In this document: positions 23,873-32,684 of the stretch, piece by piece
Layout of the letters: each line of letters begins with the position of its first letter
How positions within the stretch are numbered: the first letter of the stretch is position 1
Assembly (NCBI GenBank): GCA_048173955.1
Contig: DBEYOB010000050.1
Coordinates: 1 to 46,134 of the forward strand
Reading direction: 5' to 3'
Length of the DNA: 46,134 nt
Source of the DNA: CAZUFB01 sp048173955
GTDB taxonomy: Bacteria > Actinomycetota > Coriobacteriia > Coriobacteriales > UMGS124
Notes under the pieces: generated by a model
The model's database searches: none
What the model was told of the DNA's origin: nothing
The model's input: the letters and a program-made list of their open reading frames with translations, nothing else
Made by a program: the position numbers and the translations under genes

Positions 23873-25381
23873 ATGGCGAGCCTGAACCTTGACGCTCTGT
23901 CCGCCGGACAGATCGCGCAGCTGGTCAAGACCGGGGAGGTATCGGCCCACGAGGTCGCCGAGGCGGCCCTTGCGGCCGTCGAGTCGCGCGAGGACGCGGT
24001 GCACGCCTTCCTCGAGGTCACCCCGCAGATGGCCCTCGACGCCGCCGACGCCCTCGATGCGCGGCGCGCGGCGGGCGGGGAGCTGCCCCCGTTGGCGGGG
24101 GTGCCCGTCGCCTTCAAGGACAACATGCACCTCGTGGGGACGCGCTGCACCTGCGCCTCGCGCATGCTCGAGGACTACCAGAGCGCCTACACCGCCACCT
24201 GCGTGCGGCGCATGCTCGACGCCGGCTGCCTGCCGCTGGGCAAGACCAACATGGACGAGTTCGCGTTCGGCTCCTCGACCGAGTCGAGCCACTTTGGGCG
24301 CACGCGCAACCCGCGCGACCTCTCGCGCGTCCCGGGCGGCTCGTCGGGCGGCTCGGCGGCCGCGGTCGCCGCGGGCATGGGCGCCCTGTCCCTGGGCAGC
24401 GACACGGGCGGTTCCATCCGCCAGCCCGCGGCGTTCTGCGGCGTCGTCGGCATGAAGCCCACCTACGGCGTCGTGTCGCGCTACGGCGTGGTCGCCTTCG
24501 GCTCCTCGCTCGACCAGGTGGGCCCCTTCGGCCGCACGGTCGACGACGTGGCCCTCGCCATGAACGCCCTGGCCGGCCGCGACCCGCTCGACTGCACGTC
24601 GCAGGAGTGGACGCGCGACTTCACCGCGCACCTGCACGACGGCGTGGAGGGCATGCGCATCGGCGTCATCCCCGGGCTCACGCACGCCGAGGGCGTCGAC
24701 GCCGAGGTGTCCGCCGCCGTCGACGCGGCGGCCGCCAACCTGGTGTCCGCCGGTGCCGAGCTCGTGGAGGTCGAGCTGCCCCACGCCGCCGCGGCCATCA
24801 GCGCCTACTACGTGCTCGCCCCCTGCGAGGCCTTCTCGAACCTGGCACGCTTCGACGGCGTCCGCTACGGCTACCGGTTCGAGGGCGCGCACGACCTGGC
24901 CGAGATGACCTCGCGCTCGCGCGCGGAGGGGTTCGGCGCCGAGGTCAAGCGGCGCATCATGCTCGGGGCCTACCTGCTGTCGAGCGGCGTGTACGACGAG
25001 TACTACTATCCGGCCCAGCAGGTCCGCGCCCTCATCACCGCCGACTACCGCGACGCGTTCGAGAGGGTCGACGCCATCCTCATGCCGGCCAGCCCGCGCA
25101 CGGCGTTCCGGTTCGGCGAGATCTCGAGCCCCACGCAGATGTACCTGTCCGACATGTTCACCATCTCGCTCAACATCGCGGGCAACTGCGGTGTGAGCGT
25201 GCCGGTGGGCGGCGGCGCGGACTCGGGGCTTCCCGTGGGCGCGCAGCTGATAGGCCCGGCGTTCAAAGACGACGAGCTGCTGCGCGTCGCCGCGTCGCTG
25301 CAGGGGTTCTACGGCGCGGCCGAGGTTGCCCGCGGGCTCGAGGGGGCCGGCGGCGAGGACGACGAGGAGGACGGGCTGTAA
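23873..25381 (+). CDS. gatA: Asp/Glu-tRNA amidotransferase subunit A
   Basis: A 502-residue amidase subunit that frees ammonia from glutamine and passes it to GatB to convert mischarged Glu-tRNA(Gln) or Asp-tRNA(Asn). The amidase Ser-cisSer-Lys triad is K82 (AFKDN), S157 (PGGSSGGSA) and S181 (DTGGSIRQPA), at the same spacing as in characterised GatA. TAATG overlap with gatB (one base shared) shows tight coupling. Confidence 0.96.
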   Translation: MASLNLDALSAGQIAQLVKTGEVSAHEVAEAALAAVESREDAVHAFLEVTPQMALDAADALDARRAAGGELPPLAGVPVAFKDNMHLVGTRCTCASRMLEDYQSAYTATCVRRMLDAGCLPLGKTNMDEFAFGSSTESSHFGRTRNPRDLSRVPGGSSGGSAAAVAAGMGALSLGSDTGGSIRQPAAFCGVVGMKPTYGVVSRYGVVAFGSSLDQVGPFGRTVDDVALAMNALAGRDPLDCTSQEWTRDFTAHLHDGVEGMRIGVIPGLTHAEGVDAEVSAAVDAAAANLVSAGAELVEVELPHAAAAISAYYVLAPCEAFSNLARFDGVRYGYRFEGAHDLAEMTSRSRAEGFGAEVKRRIMLGAYLLSSGVYDEYYYPAQQVRALITADYRDAFERVDAILMPASPRTAFRFGEISSPTQMYLSDMFTISLNIAGNCGVSVPVGGGADSGLPVGAQLIGPAFKDDELLRVAASLQGFYGAAEVARGLEGAGGEDDEEDGL

Positions 25382-26922
25382 TGAAGGCGCTTGCCGACGT
25401 TCTGAAGGATTGGGAGCCGGTCATCGGCCTCGAGATCCACACCGAGCTCACCACGCTCGAGACCAAGATGTTCTGCGGGTGCAGGCTCAGCCACACCGAC
25501 GAGCCCAACACCAACGTGTGCCCGGTGTGCCTGGGCTTACCGGGGGCGCTTCCGGTGCCCAACCGGGCGGCCATCCAGAGCATCGTGCTCGCCGGTCTGG
25601 CGACCAACTGCCAGATCATGAAGCACTCGATGTTCTACCGCAAGAACTACTTCTATCCCGACATGGCCAAGAACTTCCAGACCACCCAGGGCCCCGTGGC
25701 GTTCTGCATGGGCGGCTGGCTCGACCTCGAGGTTTCGCCGGCGGGTGCGGCCGAGCGCTACGACGACGGCGCGGTCGAGCGCGACGCGGCGGGCGGATAC
25801 ACCGCCCGCGTGGGCATCACGCGCATCCACATGGAGGAGGACGCCGCCAAGATGGTGCACGTGGGCGGCTCCGACGGGCGCATCGGCGGCGCCGACCACT
25901 CGCTCATCGACTACAACCGCTGCGGTACCCCGCTCATCGAGCTCGTGACCGAGCCCGAGCTGCGCAGCCCCGAGGAGGCGCGCCTCTTCATGGAGAAGCT
26001 GCGCCAGATCTTCCTGACGCTGGGCATCTCGGACTGCTCGATGGAGATGGGCTCGATGCGCTGCGACGGCAACGTGTCGCTGCGCCGTCGCGGCACCCAG
26101 GCCTTCGGCACCAAGACCGAGCTCAAGAACCTCAACTCGTTCAAGAGCCTCCACGACGGCCTCGAGTACGAGATCCGCCGCCAGGCCGAGGTGCTCGAGG
26201 AGGGCGGCGTCGTCTATCAGGAGACGCGCCACTGGGACGTCTCGGCCAAGCGCACCCTGGTGATGCGCACCAAGGAGACGGCCGACGACTACCGCTTCTT
26301 CCCCGAGCCCGACCTCGCCCCCTACGACCTCACCGACGAGTTCGTGGACGAGGTGCGCGCCAAGCTGCCCGAGCTGCCCGACGCCCGGCGCGACCGCTAC
26401 GTGGCCGAGCTCGGCGTCAAGCGCGCCGACGCGGCGCAGCTCGCGGGCGACCCGGCCGTGGCCGCGTTCTTCGACGAGGCCGTCGCCGGCGCGCAGGGCA
26501 AGCTCGCCCAGGCGGTGGCCAACGTCGTTCTCAACGACCTCGCCGGCTACCTCAACGCCCAGGGCCAGAGCGTCGCGCAGACCTCCATCGCCCCCGCCCA
26601 GGTGCGCAGCCTCGCCGAGCTCCTCTCGGGCGACGCCATCAGCTCGAGCCAGGGCCGCGAGGTGTTCGCCCTCATGGCGCAGACGGGCGAGGACCCCGCC
26701 AAGATCGTCGACGAGCGCGGCATGCGCCAGGTGAGCGACACCGCGGCGCTCGAGCCGGTCGTGGACGAGGTGCTGGCCTCCTGCCCCGACCAGGTCGCGC
26801 AGTACCGGGCGGGCAACGCCAAGGTCATCGGGTACCTGGTGGGCCAGTGCATGAAGGCGAGCAAGGGCAAGGGCAACCCCAAGCTCTTCAACCAGCTGCT
26901 CGCGACGAAGATGGCCGAATAG
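25381..26922 (+). CDS. gatB: Asp/Glu-tRNA amidotransferase subunit B
   Basis: A 513-residue subunit that binds the mischarged tRNA and carries out phosphorylation and amidation. The cradle domain has EPVIGLEIHTEL, the zinc-site cysteines (MFCGCRL and CPVCLGLPG), MEEDAAKM and FRFFPEPDL-like DDYRFFPEPDLAPY. The C-terminal GatB/YqeY tail domain ends GKGNPKLFNQLL. The presence of GatCAB implies that a Gln- or Asn-tRNA synthetase is missing or supplemented in this organism. Confidence 0.96.
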   Translation: MKALADVLKDWEPVIGLEIHTELTTLETKMFCGCRLSHTDEPNTNVCPVCLGLPGALPVPNRAAIQSIVLAGLATNCQIMKHSMFYRKNYFYPDMAKNFQTTQGPVAFCMGGWLDLEVSPAGAAERYDDGAVERDAAGGYTARVGITRIHMEEDAAKMVHVGGSDGRIGGADHSLIDYNRCGTPLIELVTEPELRSPEEARLFMEKLRQIFLTLGISDCSMEMGSMRCDGNVSLRRRGTQAFGTKTELKNLNSFKSLHDGLEYEIRRQAEVLEEGGVVYQETRHWDVSAKRTLVMRTKETADDYRFFPEPDLAPYDLTDEFVDEVRAKLPELPDARRDRYVAELGVKRADAAQLAGDPAVAAFFDEAVAGAQGKLAQAVANVVLNDLAGYLNAQGQSVAQTSIAPAQVRSLAELLSGDAISSSQGREVFALMAQTGEDPAKIVDERGMRQVSDTAALEPVVDEVLASCPDQVAQYRAGNAKVIGYLVGQCMKASKGKGNPKLFNQLLATKMAE

Positions 26923-26935
26923 GCGCGGGGGCGGC

Positions 26936-28396
26936 GTGGGCATCGACGTCCGGCGCACCCCGGCGCCTCCCGGGGCGCCCGAGGGGAGGGTCGCCCCTCC
27001 CGCGGCCTTCGAGTTCTCCGACCTCACCAAGACGGCGGGCCCGCTGCCGGTCTACGAGCGCGGGCTCGAGAACCTCGACGAGGGGGACCCGGTCGCCGAG
27101 ATCCGGGTGCCGCGCCGCGAGCAGCTGGCGGCGCGGCTGCGTCTGTGGGTGCGCGACTTCCTGCAGTTCTGGGTCGACTCGCTGCCCCACGTCGGCGGGG
27201 CGGTCCCCTGGGTGCTCGGGGCGCGCAGCGCGCTCGCGTTCCTCATCCCCCTGGCGCTCGGCGCGCTGACGGGCGAGACGGCGTTCTACCTGCAGCTCGC
27301 CATCTGCGCGGGGGCGCTCGCGATGGCCGACCCCGGCGGCTCGTTCGATCGCAGGGCGCTCACCCTGCTCTTCACGGGGCTGTCGTGCGCCGCGCTGCTG
27401 GCGCTGGCGCAGACGGTGTCGGCTTCCCCCGTCGCCACGACGGTGTTCATCGCGCTGGCGGTGTTTCTGGTCGGCTTCACGCCCGAGTTCGCCAACCCCG
27501 GCATCCGCGGTGGGTTTCTCATCGCCTCGGTCGCGCTGATCGGGACCTCGCAGCACGACGCGATGGGCGGGCTGTTCAGCGTTGCCGGCTTCGTCTACGC
27601 GACGCCGCTCGTGCTTCTGCTCTCGACGAGCCTGCGCCGCGACAGCGAGAGCTACGAGGCGATCTGCCAGAACCTCGAGGAGTCGTGGCGCATCCGCGTG
27701 TTCGCGCGCCACCTGCCCCAGCACGCCCTGTGCCGCACCGCGATCTCGCGCCACGCGCTGCGCATGGCGGCGAGCTCGTTCATGGCGGTCAACTTCTCCC
27801 AGCTGCTCGGGCTGGGGCACCCCGAGTGGGCGGCCATCGCGAGCGTCATCCTGCTCCATCCCACGGCCCCCACGTTTCGCTCCCGCGCGAGCGCGCTGTT
27901 CACGGGCACCATGCTCGGGTGCGCGGCCGCCGGGGCGGTCCTCATGCTGACCGGCTCCCAGGTGGTCGCCGTCGCGCTCGTGTGCCTGTCGCTCGTGTTC
28001 GCGACGCCGTTTCGCCACGTCGACTACGCCGCGTACGTGACGATGTACTCGGTGTTCTTCATCGCCGCGGTGAGCCTGACCTCCGCTGACCTCGCGAGCG
28101 AGCTGAGCGTGGTGCGCGTCGCCGACACGCTGGTGGGTGTCGGGTGCTCGCTTCTGGTGCTGCGCTTCTCGATGACCGAGCCCGAGCACCGCGCCCTCAT
28201 GGAGGAGATCGAGTACGCGTCGCGGCCGCGGGGCGAGTATGCGCCGCTGGCGGTGTTCGCCAAGGGGGCGGACCGGGATCCCACGGTCGCATCCGAGCTC
28301 GACGAGATCGCCGACGGGCTGGGGGAGGCGCCCTTCACGGACTATGCCGACGACGGGGTCGACGGGGCGGGCGCGCACGGCCGCTACCGGGCGTAG
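26936..28396 (+). CDS. FUSC-family (aromatic acid exporter-like) membrane protein
   Basis: A 486-residue protein. A soluble N-terminal ~85 residues is followed by two clusters of membrane helices (about 90-225 and 280-405), separated by a cytoplasmic helical segment, with an acidic C-terminal tail. The sequences LGHPEWAAIASVILLHPTAP and TPFRHVDYAAYVTMYSVFFI fit the FUSC/ArAE-type fold that exports fusaric and aromatic acids. The substrate is unknown. The start is GTG at 26936, 13 bases after gatB, so it may ride on the gat transcript, though there is only a weak GGGGGCGG ribosome site. Confidence 0.8.
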   Translation: MGIDVRRTPAPPGAPEGRVAPPAAFEFSDLTKTAGPLPVYERGLENLDEGDPVAEIRVPRREQLAARLRLWVRDFLQFWVDSLPHVGGAVPWVLGARSALAFLIPLALGALTGETAFYLQLAICAGALAMADPGGSFDRRALTLLFTGLSCAALLALAQTVSASPVATTVFIALAVFLVGFTPEFANPGIRGGFLIASVALIGTSQHDAMGGLFSVAGFVYATPLVLLLSTSLRRDSESYEAICQNLEESWRIRVFARHLPQHALCRTAISRHALRMAASSFMAVNFSQLLGLGHPEWAAIASVILLHPTAPTFRSRASALFTGTMLGCAAAGAVLMLTGSQVVAVALVCLSLVFATPFRHVDYAAYVTMYSVFFIAAVSLTSADLASELSVVRVADTLVGVGCSLLVLRFSMTEPEHRALMEEIEYASRPRGEYAPLAVFAKGADRDPTVASELDEIADGLGEAPFTDYADDGVDGAGAHGRYRA

Positions 28397-28495
28397 GCGG
28401 CATGCGTTTTCCGCCGGTTGCCCGGGCCGCGGCTTGCCCGGGCACGGCTCCTGCTATCATTGCCCCTTGCCGCGCCGCCCGCCGGGCGACGGGTG

Positions 28496-28501
28496 TATAG
28501 T
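28496..28501 (+). promoter_or_regulatory. Likely -10 box TATAGT
   Basis: TATAGT about 68 bases before the DUF1292 gene; an alternative TATCAT lies near 28455. No clear -35. Confidence 0.4.
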
Positions 28502-28568
28502 GGACATGTCCGCCCGGCGCGGAGGCCGCGGGCCCCGCCGTCGGTACCGACAAGAAAGGATTCCGACC

Positions 28569-28937
28569 ATGGCAGACGAGAACAAGCCCGAGATGGAAGA
28601 GGTCGAGGAGCTGGTCGAGGAGCTCGAGGGCGAGGAGGAAGAGGGCGCGACGATGGTCCTCTCCGACGACGACGGCGTCGAGGTCGAGTTCGAGTACATC
28701 GGCTCGGTCGACTACGAGGGCGCCGAGTACGTCGTCCTGCTGCCCGTCGAGGACGACGAGGACGGCGAGGCCGAGGTTCTCATCCTCAAGGTCGAGACGA
28801 CCACCGAGGTCGACGAGAACGGCGAGGAGTACGAGGACGAGCAGTACGTGAGCGTCGAGAGCGAGGACGTCCTCGACGCGGTCTTCGAGATCTTCAAGAG
28901 CGAGAACGCCGACGCCTTCGACTTCGTCGAGGAGTAG
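28569..28937 (+). CDS. DUF1292 acidic protein
   Basis: A 122-residue very acidic protein. The N-terminal 25 residues are nearly all Glu/Asp, and residues ~30-120 match the DUF1292 pattern (VEVEFEYIGSVDYEGAEYVV, LPVEDDEDGEAEVLILKVE). The function of the family is unknown; its members are widespread in Gram-positive bacteria. ATG 28569 follows AAGAAAGGA. The next gene starts 15 bases later, suggesting co-transcription with modD. Confidence 0.88.
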   Translation: MADENKPEMEEVEELVEELEGEEEEGATMVLSDDDGVEVEFEYIGSVDYEGAEYVVLLPVEDDEDGEAEVLILKVETTTEVDENGEEYEDEQYVSVESEDVLDAVFEIFKSENADAFDFVEE

Positions 28938-28952
28938 GCCGAGGTGGGCGGC

Positions 28953-29825
28953 ATGCAGGTTCCCGCGGTGCGCATCCCCGACGCCGAGATCGACCGCATC
29001 GTCGCGGAGGACGTCCCCTATTTCGACCTGACGACGCACGTGCTCGGCATCGGCCCCGCCGCCGGCTCCATGGAGTACTTCACGCGCGAGGCGTGCGTGC
29101 TCTGCGGGACCGAGGAGGCCTCCCGCGTCGCCGCGCGCCTGGGGTGCGAGGCGGTGTGGTCGCTCCCGTCGGGCAGCAGCCTTGCCGCCGGCGACGCGTT
29201 CATGCGCGTGGAGGGCACGGCGGAGGACCTGCACGCCGCCTGGAAGGTGTGCCTCAACCTGTTCGACCACCTGAGCGCCGTCGCGACCAAGACGCGCGCG
29301 ATGGTCGACGCCGCGCACGCCGCCAACCCCGCGTGTGAGGTGCTCACGACGCGCAAGTCGATGCCGGGCGTCAAGTCGCTGCTGACGAAGGCGGTCGTGA
29401 CCGGGGGTGCGTTCCCGCACCGCCTCGGCCTGTCCGAGACGGTCCTCGTGTTCGCGCAGCACCTGGAGTTCATGGGCGGTTTCGACGGCTTTGTGGAGCG
29501 GCTCCCGCTCATCGGGTCGCGCGTCGTCGAGAAGAAGCTGTTCGTCGAGGTTTCGGCCGACCAGGCGGTCGCCCTGGCGCGCGCCGGTGCGGCGGGGTGC
29601 GGCGTCGACGGCGTGCAGCTCGACAAGGTCCCCGTCGAGGAGATGGAGGCCCTGGTGCGCGAGCTGCGCTCGATCGACCCCCATCTGACCGTCATCGCCG
29701 CGGGCGGAATCAACCCCGCCAACGTCGCCGCGTACGCCGCGACGGGCGTCGACGGCCTGGTGACCACCGCGCCGTTCACCGCCAAGCCGGTCGACATGTC
29801 GGTCCGCACGCGCGCGCTGGGGTAG
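28953..29825 (+). CDS. modD: ModD/NadC-family phosphoribosyltransferase
   Basis: A 290-residue protein of the quinolinate phosphoribosyltransferase fold, in its ModD subgroup, usually found with molybdate transport genes. Signatures are VPYFDLTTHVLGIG at the N-terminus, TTRKSMPG (132-139) and FPHRLGLSE (154-162), and the C-terminal IAAGGINPANVAAYAATGVD. No molybdate transporter is adjacent, so its metabolic role (a molybdenum-pterin or a pyridine/benzimidazole phosphoribosyl transfer) is open. I choose ATG 28953 because GAGGTG lies 6 bases upstream; GTG 28944 is the alternative. Confidence 0.82.
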   Translation: MQVPAVRIPDAEIDRIVAEDVPYFDLTTHVLGIGPAAGSMEYFTREACVLCGTEEASRVAARLGCEAVWSLPSGSSLAAGDAFMRVEGTAEDLHAAWKVCLNLFDHLSAVATKTRAMVDAAHAANPACEVLTTRKSMPGVKSLLTKAVVTGGAFPHRLGLSETVLVFAQHLEFMGGFDGFVERLPLIGSRVVEKKLFVEVSADQAVALARAGAAGCGVDGVQLDKVPVEEMEALVRELRSIDPHLTVIAAGGINPANVAAYAATGVDGLVTTAPFTAKPVDMSVRTRALG

Positions 29826-30150
29826 CTGGCAGCGCCCCGTTCGCCCCGAAGGCCCCGGGCGTCTCTGCGTCTGTGCGCGGCGGCGCCTGTTTTTGTTGTC
29901 ATCTTGTATATTTACATCATGTAAACTGAATATGCCTTGACAGGGGCAAAGGCGGTTAAAACCATCATCGTCCCTGTTCAAGAGGTCAAACCTCAACGGT
30001 GATGCCCCCCATTCGACCACACTATACCATGGGGTCAATCGCATGGCGGCCCGTGTGCGCCTGCGCCGCCCGCCCGTTCGGGCGGAGGGGCGCCGCTCGG
30101 GAGCAGAGGATGCCGTGCGCCGCGTTTCAACGAACAAGGAGGAATGCACC
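29826..30150. promoter_or_regulatory. AT-rich regulatory region before second flavin reductase
   Basis: It contains a perfect 15-bp palindrome TTTACAT-C-ATGTAAA (29911-29925), then GGTT-AA-AACC (29954-29963 approximately) and AGGTCAAACCT just before 30000. A TTGACA lies at 29937-29942 but without a good -10 at 17 bases. The AT-rich block (29888-29935) stands out from the GC-rich surroundings and is probably the promoter/operator of the reductase. No regulator gene is adjacent, so it is controlled from elsewhere. Confidence 0.5.
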
Positions 30151-31983
30151 ATGGATTTCACCACGTCGCGCCGTCAGTTCGTCAAGGGTGCCGGGGCCGG
30201 CATCGCCGCGCTCACCGCCGCCTCGATGGTCCCGGGCCTCGCCCTGGCCGACGAGGCAGCCGAGGAGACCGCCGAGGAGGGTGCCTCCACGGTGACCGAC
30301 GGCACCTACACCGCCTCCGCCCGCGGCAAGCACGCGCCCGTCGAGGTCACGGTGACGGTCGAGGGCGGCAAGATCGCCAACATCGAGATCGGCGAGAACT
30401 CCGAGATGCCCGGCATGGTCGAGCCCATCGAGAAGCAGACGCTGCCGCTCATCGTCGAGAACCAGACCCTGAACGTCGACAACGTGACCGGCTCCACGGT
30501 GACCTTCTCGGCCGTCATGCTCGCCGTCAAGGACGCCCTGACGCAGGCCGGTTTCGACGTCGCCGCACTCGAGGACGCCGACCACGCCCCCTACACCTAT
30601 GAGGCTCCCGCCACCACCGATGCCGACGTCATCGTGCTCGGCGCCGGCGGCGCCGGCATGAACGCCGCCCTCACCGCCGCGGCTGCCGGCAAGTCGGTCA
30701 TCATCCTCGAGAAGATGCCGAGCATCGGCGGCAACACGCAGGTCTCCGGCGGCGGCATGGCCGCCCCCTGCAACTGGCTGCAGGAAGAGGAGGGCATCGA
30801 GGACTCGCCCGAGCTCTTCGAGGAGGACATCATCGTCGGCGGCGACGACACCGACCAGGACCACGACCTCGTGCACGTGCTCGCCTTCGGCGCCCTCGAG
30901 GCCGCCGAGTGGCTGCGCGACGAGCACAACGTCGTCTTCGACCACCTCAACTTCTTCGGCGGCCACTCCGTCGAGCGCTCGCTCGTTCCCAAGGGCGAGT
31001 CCGGCGCCCAGATCACCTGGCCGCTCAAGAGCGACTGCGAGGCTGCGGGCATCCCGATCTACACCAACATGCGCGCCACCGAGTTCGTGATGGCGGACGA
31101 CGGCCTCACCGTCACCGGCGTCAAGGCCGAGAACCCCGACGGCGAGCAGTTCGAGTTCACCGGCAAGGCGTTCGTGCTCGCCACCGGCGGCTTCGGCAGC
31201 AACCTCGAGATGCGCCTGCAGTGGGACCCCACGCTCGACGAGAACGTCAAGTCCACCGACACCGTGGGCACCACCGGCGACGGCATCACCATGGCCGAGA
31301 ACATCGGCGCCGACTTCGTGGGCATGAAGTGGATCCAGACCTACCCCACCTGCGACCCCATCACGGGCGCCCTGCTCTACATCTACGACGTGCGCCTCAT
31401 GGACCGCGGCATCCTGGTGAACGAGGAGGGCAACCGCTTCGTCGAGGAGCTCGACCGCCGCGACGTGCTCTCCAACGCCATCAAGGAGCAGACGGGCGCC
31501 TACGCCTACATGTTCTTCGACCAGGCGGGCGTCGATGAGACCGGCCTGTTCGAGAGCCACCCCGGCGAGGTCCAGATGTGCACCGAGCTCGGCACGCTCT
31601 TCCAGGGCGACACCATCGCCGAGGTCGCCGAGGCCGCCGGCGTCGACGCCGCGGGCCTCGAGGCCACCGTCGCGCACTGGAACGAGATGTGCGACGCCGG
31701 CGAGGACACCGACTTCAACTACCGCTCGACCATGAACAAGTTCGAGACCGGCCCCTACTACCTGGGCCGCTGCGTCCCCGCCGTGCACCACACCATGGGC
31801 GGCGTGCACATCACCGTCGACGCCCAGGTCGTGAACGCCGAGGGCGACACCTTCGCCAACCTCTTCGCCTGCGGCGAGGTCACCGGCGGCATCCACGGCA
31901 CCAACCGCCTCGGCTCCGACGCCATCGCCGACACCGCGGTCTTCGGCCGCGTCGCCGGCGCGAGCGCCGCTCAGGTCGGCTAA
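30151..31983 (+). CDS. Tat-exported flavin-dependent reductase (second copy)
   Basis: A 610-residue paralogue of the enzyme at 2281. Tat signal SRRQF (R7/R8) and cleavage after ALA around residue 33. FMN-binding domain ~50-135 with VTGSTVT, T116 being the likely FMN-linked residue; FAD domain from ~157 with GAGGAG (164-169); active-site region YDVRLMDRGILVNEEGNRFV and C-terminal HGTNRLGSDAI. All hallmarks of fumarate-reductase-like enzymes are intact, so it should reduce an organic acceptor outside the membrane. AAGGAGGA lies just before ATG 30151. Unlike the first copy it has no adjacent LuxR gene; the next genes are remnants. Confidence 0.93.
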   Translation: MDFTTSRRQFVKGAGAGIAALTAASMVPGLALADEAAEETAEEGASTVTDGTYTASARGKHAPVEVTVTVEGGKIANIEIGENSEMPGMVEPIEKQTLPLIVENQTLNVDNVTGSTVTFSAVMLAVKDALTQAGFDVAALEDADHAPYTYEAPATTDADVIVLGAGGAGMNAALTAAAAGKSVIILEKMPSIGGNTQVSGGGMAAPCNWLQEEEGIEDSPELFEEDIIVGGDDTDQDHDLVHVLAFGALEAAEWLRDEHNVVFDHLNFFGGHSVERSLVPKGESGAQITWPLKSDCEAAGIPIYTNMRATEFVMADDGLTVTGVKAENPDGEQFEFTGKAFVLATGGFGSNLEMRLQWDPTLDENVKSTDTVGTTGDGITMAENIGADFVGMKWIQTYPTCDPITGALLYIYDVRLMDRGILVNEEGNRFVEELDRRDVLSNAIKEQTGAYAYMFFDQAGVDETGLFESHPGEVQMCTELGTLFQGDTIAEVAEAAGVDAAGLEATVAHWNEMCDAGEDTDFNYRSTMNKFETGPYYLGRCVPAVHHTMGGVHITVDAQVVNAEGDTFANLFACGEVTGGIHGTNRLGSDAIADTAVFGRVAGASAAQVG

Positions 31984-32024
31984 GCGAGACGCCTCGGGTC
32001 GCTGGGCCAACGCGCCGAACACGA

Positions 32025-32066
32025 ACCGCCCGCCAGTCCCTTCGGGAGCCGACGGGCGGTTTTTTA
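32025..32066 (+). terminator. Intrinsic terminator after flavin reductase
   Basis: ACCGCCCG (32025-32032) pairs with CGGGCGGT (32053-32060), followed by a run of six T. The clearest rho-independent terminator in the window. Confidence 0.9.
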
Positions 32067-32111
32067 ATCCGATGCGGGGCCGCCCTCGGTCCGGGCGGGT
32101 GCAGGCAGACG

Positions 32112-32302
32112 CTACGGGCGCGGGGAACCCCCGCCCTCGCGCGGGGTCTTTTCCAGCTCGCCCATCAGGTAGTCGATCACGTTGCGCCGGCTGAGCGCCC
32201 CGACGAGGCGGCCGCCGCTGACGACGGGGACCTTCTTGACGTCGCGCACGAAGACGAAGATGGCGGCCACGGCGGCGACGGCCAGGATCGCCGTCGTGCA
32301 GA
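32112..32302 (-). pseudogene. C-terminal remnant: membrane helix (MFS-like) plus CBS-type tail
   Basis: The minus strand encodes a last hydrophobic helix (ASFCTTAILAVAAVAAIFVF), then VKKVPVVSGGRLVGALSRRN and VIDYLMGELE, which read as the end of a CBS-domain protein, up to a TAG at 32114-32112. Everything upstream of this is missing: at about 32303 the sequence changes to a MarR fragment on the other strand. Only the last ~60 codons survive. Confidence 0.65.
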
Positions 32303-32554
32303 ACGACGCGCGCCGTCGCCCCCCTGGTCGAACGGGGGCTGCTCGCCAAGGAGCGCAACCCCGAGAACCGCCGCGTGGTCGAGGTGTCGCTCACCGAGCG
32401 GGGGAGGCGCTTCTTCGAGGCGGGGCGCGAGCATGCGCTCGATGGTTTGAGGAAGCGCCTCGCCGCCTTGCCCGCCTCCGAGCGCGAGCGACTCTTCGCG
32501 GCGTGCCGCGAGGTCGCCGACGTGCTGCGTGGCCTAAAGAAAACGCAGACGTAA
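32303..32554 (+). pseudogene. C-terminal remnant of a MarR-family regulator
   Basis: The frame from ~32303 reads TTRAVAPLVERGLLAKERNP, then NRRVVEVSLTERGRRFFEAG and so on to a TAA at 32552-32554. This is the recognition helix, wing and C-terminal dimer helix of a MarR protein; the first ~60 residues and the start codon are absent. With the remnant at 32112 it marks a deletion junction. Confidence 0.75.
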
Positions 32555-32560
32555 TTCATT

Positions 32561-32573
32561 CAGTTGCCAACTG
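32561..32573. promoter_or_regulatory. Palindrome CAGTTGCCAACTG
   Basis: A perfect 13-bp palindrome (AGTTG...CAACT) of the type bound by MarR proteins, directly after the MarR remnant and ahead of the -10-like TATACT at 32620-32625 of the next gene. It may be a left-over operator. Confidence 0.4.
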
Positions 32574-32684
32574 AGGAAACCGAGCCGTGGGTTGCCTATC
32601 TCGGAGCCTGGCGGGGGCTTATACTGAGGGCATCGACCCCATGAGGTCGCCCGCTGCGATACGTTCTGCTGCCGAGGTGAAACG

